A stretch of DNA of 20,333 bases from Chloroflexota bacterium (lineage in GTDB: Bacteria > Chloroflexota > Anaerolineae > B4-G1 > SLSP01). Shown piece after piece: positions 14,550-20,333 of the stretch. The DNA is taken from NCBI GenBank assembly GCA_022707725.1, contig JAKJAB010000016.1, positions 1 through 20,333 of the forward strand, given 5' to 3'. The notes below the pieces were generated by a model. That model was not told the origin of the DNA. It saw only the letters and a program-made list of their open reading frames with translations, and ran no database searches. Positions within the stretch are counted from its first letter, which is position 1, and each line of letters begins with the position of its first letter. A program made the translations under genes and the position numbers.

Positions 14550-14644
14550 ATTCCGAAAATAGCTTCCATTTTCATCTTCGTGGAAAGCGTAGTTTATGTT
14601 GTCTGCTGACGAAGAAGTTCTAATACTAAATAGGAGAATTTGTG

Positions 14645-17104
14645 ATGCATATCCAATCTTTGACTGGGGAATGGCAATTTCATAAAAATGACGACGAAAC
14701 CTGGTTGCCCGCGCGCGTGCCCGGCGGCGTTCATACCGATTTGATGGCGCTGGACTTGATCCCCGATCCGTTCGTGGCCGATTACGAGAAGCGCGTGCTG
14801 TGGGTCGCCGAAAGCGACTGGGTCTACCGGCGCACGTTCACGACAGATGCGGCGCTGATGGCGGAACAGCGCGTCTCCCTCGTCTGCGACGGGCTGGACA
14901 CGCTGGCAGAGGTCACGCTCAACGGCGTGCGCCTCGGCGAGACAGACAATATGTTCCGGCAGTACACGTGGGACGTGAAATCCCTGCTGCGCGAAGGCGA
15001 AAACGAACTGGTGATTTTGTTCCGTTCGCCTGTCCAGTACATCACAGCCAAACAGGCCGAACGACCGCTGCGCGGCGTCCCGCAGGCCATCAAAGGCGGG
15101 CCGTATCTGCGCAAAGCGCCGTGCCAGTTCGGGTGGGACTGGGGGCCGCAACTGCCGCCGATTGGCGTGTGGAAGGACGTCCGCCTGGAAGGGCGCAGCA
15201 ACGCGCGGATGGCCGACGTCCATTTGCGTCAACAGCACAACGACGGTGTGGTCACAGTGATGGCGACCGTCGCGCTCGAACAGTGGGACGCCGTCCCGCT
15301 CAAACTGCTGCTGCGCGTCACCGCCCCCGACGGGACGACGCAACAGGCGCAGGTCTCCATAGCCGGAGACGCCCAGACGCTCGCCTTGCAGGTTAAAAAC
15401 CCACAACTTTGGTGGCCCAACGGCTACGGCGAACAACCGCTCTACGCAATCGATGTGTTCCTGCTGGCAGAGGGGGGCGCGTGCGATGCCGCCCACTATC
15501 AACTCGGGCTGCGCACGCTCGAACTGCGCCGCGAACCCGACGCCTGGGGCGAGTCGTTCACCTTCGTCGTCAACAATGTGCCGGTCTTCGCCAAAGGCGC
15601 CAACTGGATTCCGGCGGATTCGTTCCCCACGCGCATGACCGATGCGTTCCTGGAGCGATTGATCCGCGACGCGGCGCTGAGTCACCAGAATATGCTGCGC
15701 GTGTGGGGCGGCGGCTTCTACGAGGAGGAGCGCTTCTACGACCTGTGCGACAAGTACGGCATCCTGGTCTGGCAGGATTGCGTCTACTCGTGCAGCATCT
15801 ATCCGATGTGGGACGACGCCTTCATCGAAAACACGCGCATCGAGACCGTGGAAAACGTCCGCCGCCTGCGGCACCGCGCCAGCCTGGCGCTGTGGTGCGG
15901 CAACAACGAAATGGAGGCCGGCTGGGCCTCCTGGGGCTGGGACCGTCCCGAACTCGCCGACTTGAAGGCCGATTATGACCGTTTCTTCCACCATCTGTTG
16001 CCCGAATGGGTTATCGCCGAAGACCCCGACCGCACCTACTGGCCCAGCTCCCCCTCCACCGGCATCCCTTTCCAGCCGCCGCACGGGCAGGAGCGCGGCG
16101 ACGCCCACTACTGGGACGTGTGGCACGGCGGCAAGCCTTTCTCGGCGTATCGCGGGCAATTCCCGCGCTTTATGAGCGAGTTCGGCTTCCAGGCGCTCCC
16201 CACCCTGGCGACGATCCAGACCTACGCCGACGAGGCCGACTGGAATATGACTTCGTACATTATGGAACACCACCAGCGCAACGCCGCCGGCAACGGCAAG
16301 ATGATCGCGCATATGACCGACCACTACCGGATGCCCAAGGATTTCCCGTCGCTGGTCTACCTCTCGCAACTGCTGCAAGCGGAAGGCATCCGCTTTGGCG
16401 TGGAACACTGGCGGCGCAACCGGGAGCGCGTGAGCGGGACGCTATACTGGCAGCTCAACGACTGCTGGCCCGTGGCGTCGTGGGCGAGCATCGACTACTT
16501 CGGGCGCTGGAAAACGCTGCACTACGCCGCCAAACGCTTCTACGCGCCGCTGCTGCTCTCCGTCGAAGATGTGGGCACGCTGATGGGGATGCACGTCACC
16601 AGCGACCTGCAAGCGCCGTGGGAAGGCGCCGTTCACTGGTCGCTGCAAACGGTGGGCGGCGCGGAACTGGCCTCCGGGATCGAGCCGGTGACGGCTGCGC
16701 CGCTGGCCTCGACACACGTGCGCACGCTGAACTTCGGCGACAAGGTCACCGACGCCAACTGCCGCGACGTCGTCTTCGTGTGTGAGCTGTGGCAGGGCGA
16801 CACGGAAATCGCGCAGCGCGTGGCGACCTTCGTTCCCGACAAGCACCTGTCGCTGGTCGAGCCGGAGTTGTCGGCGACAGTGAGCCAGTGGGAAGGCGCG
16901 CTCGTCATCGAAGTGACGGCGAAGTCGCTGGCGCGGTTCGTGGAAGTAGGGCTGTTCGGCGCGGACGTAGTCTTCAGCGACAACAGCTTCGACGTTCCCG
17001 CCGGACGCACTGTGCAGGTAACGTGCCCGCTGCCGCAAGGGTGGACGTTGGACGATGCCCGCGACGCGCTGTGGATGCGCTCGCTCTTCGATTCTTACGC
17101 TTAG
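14645..17104 (+). CDS. GH2 beta-mannosidase
   Basis: An 819-residue family 2 glycosidase that removes beta-linked mannose from the non-reducing end of oligosaccharides. The jelly-roll domain starts at about residue 3 (LTGEWQFHK) and carries the beta-mannosidase signature CQFGWDWGP at about 160. Immunoglobulin-like and barrel domains follow. The acid/base is E422 in LWCGNNEMEAG and the nucleophile E512 in RFMSEFGFQA; LYWQLNDCWPV at about 600 is also typical of beta-mannosidases. No signal peptide, so intracellular. ATG 14645 is chosen with AGGAG 8 nt upstream; GTG 14642 just before it is an alternative. It follows the oxidoreductase after a repeat-filled spacer and closes the second carbohydrate cluster. 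Beta-mannan, N-glycan core or glycolipid fragments are possible substrates. Confidence 0.95.
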   Translation: MHIQSLTGEWQFHKNDDETWLPARVPGGVHTDLMALDLIPDPFVADYEKRVLWVAESDWVYRRTFTTDAALMAEQRVSLVCDGLDTLAEVTLNGVRLGETDNMFRQYTWDVKSLLREGENELVILFRSPVQYITAKQAERPLRGVPQAIKGGPYLRKAPCQFGWDWGPQLPPIGVWKDVRLEGRSNARMADVHLRQQHNDGVVTVMATVALEQWDAVPLKLLLRVTAPDGTTQQAQVSIAGDAQTLALQVKNPQLWWPNGYGEQPLYAIDVFLLAEGGACDAAHYQLGLRTLELRREPDAWGESFTFVVNNVPVFAKGANWIPADSFPTRMTDAFLERLIRDAALSHQNMLRVWGGGFYEEERFYDLCDKYGILVWQDCVYSCSIYPMWDDAFIENTRIETVENVRRLRHRASLALWCGNNEMEAGWASWGWDRPELADLKADYDRFFHHLLPEWVIAEDPDRTYWPSSPSTGIPFQPPHGQERGDAHYWDVWHGGKPFSAYRGQFPRFMSEFGFQALPTLATIQTYADEADWNMTSYIMEHHQRNAAGNGKMIAHMTDHYRMPKDFPSLVYLSQLLQAEGIRFGVEHWRRNRERVSGTLYWQLNDCWPVASWASIDYFGRWKTLHYAAKRFYAPLLLSVEDVGTLMGMHVTSDLQAPWEGAVHWSLQTVGGAELASGIEPVTAAPLASTHVRTLNFGDKVTDANCRDVVFVCELWQGDTEIAQRVATFVPDKHLSLVEPELSATVSQWEGALVIEVTAKSLARFVEVGLFGADVVFSDNSFDVPAGRTVQVTCPLPQGWTLDDARDALWMRSLFDSYA

Positions 17105-17139
17105 CCTGGTTCAGCGCAATTGCGTAGCCGTGGCCTTGC

Positions 17140-17170
17140 GCCCGTTGCGGACGGGGCGTCCGCAACGGGC
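17140..17170. terminator. Strong hairpin between convergent genes
   Basis: A perfect 13-bp GC-rich stem (17140-17152 with 17158-17170) closes a 5-nt loop. An outer 7-bp pair AGCCTGG/CCAGGCT (17103-17109 and 17170-17176) overlaps the edge of the inner stem, so the two are alternatives or only partly compatible. It lies in the 144-bp gap between the converging beta-mannosidase and LCP genes. There is no T-tract on either strand, so it is not a textbook intrinsic terminator, but its position suggests a bidirectional transcript end. Confidence 0.45.
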
Positions 17171-17248
17171 CAGGCTCCGGTTATCCACACATTTGAAACG
17201 CGCCGACTCGAATGTTGCGGCTGATGATGGAAGCGCTTGAATGGTTTT

Positions 17249-18778
17249 TCACCGGCAAGGATCGTAGTCCGCGCCGAGGATGAGACGCAGTTTCGCACTG
17301 CTGGCGGGGTCTTCCGCATAAACAACGTTCGCATCGGAGACGCGGAAAAGCTGTTGGATGTGGCTGAGGCCGGTGCCCTTGGTCGTGCTGCTGAAAACGA
17401 CGATCTGCGTCTGAGGATAATCCTGACGGTCGGCGGAAGCCACAACGGGCGTATAGCCCCAGCGCGTAAGCGTGTCTGCTGCCAGCCAATCCCGGTCAGG
17501 CGCATAGCTCCCGTTCCACACCTCGATGAGAATATCGGCGCGGGCCGCGCGACTTGGCGCCGGTCGCGCAACGGCGGCGTCAATCACCGTTTCCATCGAT
17601 TCCCACACGGGCAAGTAGACGTTGCCCCCCTGCCCCGTGATGTAGAACTCAGTCTCCGCATATCCGATATTGTAAAAACGCACGTCGGTGCTGTCGATCT
17701 TCATCGCGGTGATGCCCAACTCGAGCATATTGCCCAAACCCAGATCGGTCTGGTAAAGGGTGCGGCTCCGCTCGTACAATTCAGGGATCATCGTCAACAA
17801 ATTGGACTGCTTCGCTTTGCGCCACATCGCTTCCAGGATTTGTTGCTGGCGCCTTTCGCGGTCGAAGACGCTGGTCGTTTTGCGCGTCCGTGAATACCAA
17901 AGCGCCAGTTCCCCGTCCATATGGCGCATGCCGGGTTCCAGCGAGAGAATGTGATACTCGCCATTTTCGTCAGGGATGGGCCAGTAGTCGTGGATGTGAC
18001 AGTGAACCGGCACGTCCACGCCCCCCAGCATATCCACCAGGCTTATCAAACCGTCGAAATCGACCTTGGCGTAGTAGTCGGCGGTGATGCCCAGGTTATA
18101 CAACAACGTTTGGTTGAGCAAACCAAACCCACCGCCGTCAAAGCCGTAATTCTCACCATAAGAATCAGCCGTGTTGATGCGGGCCATGCGGAGATTGGGA
18201 ATGTAAACGTAGAGGTCGCGCGGGATCGAGAGGACCGACACGGACGGGACGTCAGGATAAACGACGACGTACTGAATCGCGTCGGTATTCCAGTAATTCC
18301 AGTCCGGACGTTGATCGCTGCCGAGGAGCACAATCGTCAGCGCTTCCGCAGGAATAGGATAACGCGGCACGGGTGTCGGGATAGGTATCGGGAGATATCC
18401 GGAATACGCCGCAGTCATTGTGATCTCCATTTCTGCGACCGGAGTGATCGGAATCGCAGTTGGGCGGCGTGGCGGCAGCGGCGAGGGTGTAATCGTGGGC
18501 GTCGGGGTGCGCGTGGATGTCGGCGTGTAGGTCGGACGCGGCGAAGGGGTGAAGGTCGGAGTCCACGTCGGGACCAACGTAGGCTCGGCAATAGGCGAAG
18601 GCAGAACAGACGTCGCAGTGTGCGTGGGGGGGATAGCGTTGCTAGTCGGCGTCACAATCACGTACACCGACGGAGTTGTCTGCCCTGCCAGGCGTGCGAT
18701 GTTGAACAGCAGCATTGCCAAAAATGACGCAAGTATCAGGCACAGTGTTACCAATAAAACTGTTCTAGCTTTGGACAT
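17249..18778 (-). CDS. LytR-CpsA-Psr (LCP) family cell-envelope protein
   Basis: A protein of about 509 residues anchored in the membrane by one N-terminal helix (residues 6-26). A long Thr/Pro-rich linker (about 40-140, TPTPTITPSP style) presumably spans the envelope. The LCP domain begins at about 147 (LTIVLLGSDQR) with NTDAIQY (D165), SIPRDLYV (R187, D188) and RINTADSYGE. LCP proteins transfer lipid-linked glycan chains onto the cell wall or other acceptors. A C-terminal LytR_C-like domain covers about 415-509 (ILIEVWNGSY...). The usual RSDT motif reads NTDA here. The start is uncertain: ATG 18778 is used, but GTG 18793 would add five residues; neither has a strong Shine-Dalgarno sequence. 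A consensus promoter lies just upstream. Confidence 0.92.
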   Translation of the reverse strand: MSKARTVLLVTLCLILASFLAMLLFNIARLAGQTTPSVYVIVTPTSNAIPPTHTATSVLPSPIAEPTLVPTWTPTFTPSPRPTYTPTSTRTPTPTITPSPLPPRRPTAIPITPVAEMEITMTAAYSGYLPIPIPTPVPRYPIPAEALTIVLLGSDQRPDWNYWNTDAIQYVVVYPDVPSVSVLSIPRDLYVYIPNLRMARINTADSYGENYGFDGGGFGLLNQTLLYNLGITADYYAKVDFDGLISLVDMLGGVDVPVHCHIHDYWPIPDENGEYHILSLEPGMRHMDGELALWYSRTRKTTSVFDRERRQQQILEAMWRKAKQSNLLTMIPELYERSRTLYQTDLGLGNMLELGITAMKIDSTDVRFYNIGYAETEFYITGQGGNVYLPVWESMETVIDAAVARPAPSRAARADILIEVWNGSYAPDRDWLAADTLTRWGYTPVVASADRQDYPQTQIVVFSSTTKGTGLSHIQQLFRVSDANVVYAEDPASSAKLRLILGADYDPCR

Positions 18779-18829
18779 CGAAGATAGACTCACTCTTGTT
18801 CACAAGATGATTTAATTCGCGCATACGCC

Positions 18830-18858
18830 ATTATAGGTCTTCTTTACGATTTTGTCTA
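18830..18858 (-). promoter_or_regulatory. Sigma-70-type promoter of the LCP gene
   Basis: On the minus strand TAGACA (18853-18858, 5 of 6) and a perfect TATAAT (18830-18835) are 17 bp apart. The predicted start near 18823 leaves a leader of 30-45 nt, depending on which start codon is used. The rest of the 147-bp divergent spacer shows no clear promoter for the DegV gene on the plus strand. Confidence 0.8.
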
Positions 18859-18940
18859 ACCGACGATTGCTCCTTGCTCCTACAGCATTTTCAATTACAC
18901 TAGCAGTATCCTTATTTTATCCATAGTTCAGGAGGAATTT

Positions 18941-19782
18941 ATGCTACCCATTGCGATTATCACCGATACGGATTCGAGTTTACCGGCCTCCATAGCAGCA
19001 CAATACCGCATCCAACAAGTGCCGATCAACATCCACTTCGGCGAGAAGACATTCCAGGCCGCTATGGACATCGACGATGCTGAAGCATTCGTGCGTATCG
19101 ACCGCGACGGCAAACTGCCAACGACTTCCGCACCGACGCCGGGACAATTCGTCGAGGCCTATCAAACTGCATTTGATAACGAGGCCAAGTCGATTCTGTG
19201 TTTCTGTGTCAGCGCGGAGATCAGCGGGACGTACAACGCAGCTATCACTGCCCGCGAATTGTTGCCCGACCACGATATTCACGCACACTCTCGCTCGGTC
19301 AAGGGTATATGGCAATCGCCGCCGCCGAAGCCATTCATCGCGGCGCAACGGTGGAAGAAGCCATTGCCGTCGCAGAGTCGCTACGCGAACGCACGCACGT
19401 CTACGCGGCGTTGGCAACGCTCAAATATCTGGCGATGAGCGGGCGTGTCGGTCATTTGGCAGCCGGGATGGCAAATCTGTTGAACATCAAGCCCATCCTC
19501 ACAGTCAGAGACGGCAAACTCGACATGCTCGAAAAGGTGCGCACCCAGCACAAAGCCTGGGAACGTGTCGTCGAATTGACCGTGGAGAGCCTGGCTGGAC
19601 GTCCCATTGAACGCATAGGCATCATCCACGTCAATGCGCCAGAGAAGGCGCGCGAGTTCGAAGCGCTCCTGCGCGAACAGATACCGTGCCCTGCCGACGT
19701 CATCACCGCCGAATTTACGCCGGGGCTGTCCATTCACTCCGGGACCGGTATCGTTGGTGTGGTCGTCGTCGCTGGGATGTAA
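18941..19782 (+). pseudogene. DegV family (fatty-acid-binding) gene with an internal frameshift
   Basis: The two halves of a DegV protein lie in different frames. The first half runs MLPIAIITDTDSSLPASIA, TSAPTPGQF and SAEISGTYNAA up to about 19300. The second half resumes in another frame with GQGYMAIAAAEA and continues through LKYLAMSGRVGHLAAGMANLLNIKPIL to the stop at 19782. DegV/FakB proteins bind a fatty acid and present it to a kinase for phosphorylation. The break sits in the SRS-to-GQG stretch, where the family normally has about three or four more residues; about 10 nt appear to be missing. Restoring them would give about 283 residues, a normal length. AGGAGG lies 5-6 nt before the ATG. 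Both halves are otherwise well kept, so a sequencing or assembly error or a recent mutation is likely, not old decay. Confidence 0.88.
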
Positions 19783-19798
19783 AAAAAGGAGAATTGCG

Positions 19799-20146
19799 AT
19801 GGACAAGATCATTGGCTATTGTGGACTGAACTGCGCGGAGTGTCCGGCTTATCTCGCCACCCAATCGGGCGATCCGGCGGCGCTGGAGCGTGTGGCGGCG
19901 GAATGGCGCGTGGCGTTCAACGCACCCGACATGACTGCGGAGTCGATTATCTGTGATGGTTGCCTGGCAAGTATCGGCGGGCGGCTGGCCGGCTACTGCG
20001 GCATGTGTGAGATTCGCGCCTGCGCTTTGGAGCGCAATGTCGTCAGTTGCGCATTCTGTACGGATTACGGCTGCGCCAAGCTGGAGGGTTTTCTCGCGGG
20101 TGCGCCAAACGCGCGAGAGACGCTAGAGCAGTTGAGGGCGGCGTAA
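19799..20146 (+). CDS. DUF3795 cysteine-rich protein
   Basis: A 115-residue protein with the DUF3795 cysteine pattern: YCGLNCAECPAY near the N-terminus, CDGC in the middle, then CGMCEIRACA and CAFCTDYGC. The many paired cysteines suggest metal or iron-sulfur binding, but the family has no established function. AAGGAG lies 7 nt before the ATG, just 16 bp after the DegV stop. The pentapeptide gene starts 1 bp after its own stop, so the three probably form one transcript. Confidence 0.9.
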   Translation: MDKIIGYCGLNCAECPAYLATQSGDPAALERVAAEWRVAFNAPDMTAESIICDGCLASIGGRLAGYCGMCEIRACALERNVVSCAFCTDYGCAKLEGFLAGAPNARETLEQLRAA

Positions 20147-20147
20147 G

Positions 20148-20333
20148 ATGGGCGAGCGCTTCGAAAACCGCGACATGGCCGGAACGTTGTTCCATAACGT
20201 CAACCTGTACGGAACGACGTTCGATGACGTCAACCTGGAGAATGCGCGCATCTACAACGCCAATCTCAGCAAGATGACCATCGACGACGCCAACATCACC
20301 GGGCTGACGATCTTCGGTGTGCGCGTGGACCTG
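20148..20333 (+). CDS. Pentapeptide-repeat protein, truncated by the window edge
   Basis: The first 62 codons of a protein with successive five-residue units such as YGTTF-DDVNL-ENARI-YNANL-SKMTI-DDANI, with hydrophobic residues at the central position. Such repeats fold into a right-handed beta-helix; known roles include shielding DNA gyrase, but most members are unassigned. The ATG follows the DUF3795 stop by 1 bp and has GAGGGCGG upstream. The 3' end lies outside the window, so length and any extra domain are unknown. Confidence 0.85.
   Translation, partial: MGERFENRDMAGTLFHNVNLYGTTFDDVNLENARIYNANLSKMTIDDANITGLTIFGVRVDL

Noticed and set aside
14599..14627. TTGTCT-17-AATACT as a promoter for the beta-mannosidase gene
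   Set aside because: Both boxes are only 4 of 6, and the predicted start would fall inside the ribosome-binding site.
14594..16408. A 604-codon open frame on the minus strand opposite the beta-mannosidase gene
   Set aside because: It is antisense to a gene with clear family motifs, shows no domain of its own and has biased composition. It is a shadow of the real gene.

Overview
The window looks like a chromosomal segment of a free-living Chloroflexota bacterium (Anaerolineae-like). That assignment is inferred from several features together: a cell-envelope LCP protein with a long Thr-Pro-rich linker, a multi-zinc-ribbon membrane protein, cytoplasmic GH31 and GH2 glycosidases without signal peptides, GC-rich genes with AGGAGG ribosome-binding sites, and intergenic spacers full of short imperfect repeats. 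No rRNA or other marker gene is present to confirm it.

Layout. 1-260: a tRNA-Leu(CAG) on the minus strand with a near-consensus promoter and its own terminator. 310-2153: a small four-helix membrane protein (minus) and, divergently, a zinc-ribbon membrane protein whose exported part carries three tandem C-x5-C repeats. 2239-7310: a first metabolic cluster (enolase-superfamily enzyme, GH31 alpha-glucosidase, Nudix hydrolase overlapping it by 4 bp, NADPH-dependent FMN reductase). 7514-10027: a lower-GC accessory patch with an uncharacterised coiled-coil protein, a remnant of a Uma2-type gene, a BglII/BstYI-family type II restriction-modification pair driven by its own promoter, and a single-domain molybdate-binding (Mop) protein. 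10272-17104: a second carbohydrate cluster (a different GH31 enzyme, a Gfo/Idh/MocA oxidoreductase, a GH2 beta-mannosidase). 17249-18778: an LCP (LytR-CpsA-Psr) protein on the minus strand with a strong promoter. 18941-20333: a frameshifted DegV gene, a DUF3795 cysteine-rich protein and the start of a pentapeptide-repeat protein.

How the genes fit together. The two GH31 enzymes, the beta-mannosidase, the Gfo/Idh dehydrogenase and the enolase-superfamily enzyme read as an intracellular glycan-salvage set. It is split by the restriction-modification patch, which probably arrived later. No sugar transporter or regulator lies in the window.

The most unusual signal is in the repeats. At least five families of short imperfect repeats sit in the spacers, several placed between a stop codon and the Shine-Dalgarno sequence of the next gene. 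Two families have also entered GH31 reading frames without breaking them, adding about 40 residues to one enzyme and about a dozen to the other. A further copy supplies the last residues and the stop codon of the second GH31 gene. Coordinates and motifs were read directly from the sequence. Family assignments rest on recognised motifs, not on database searches.
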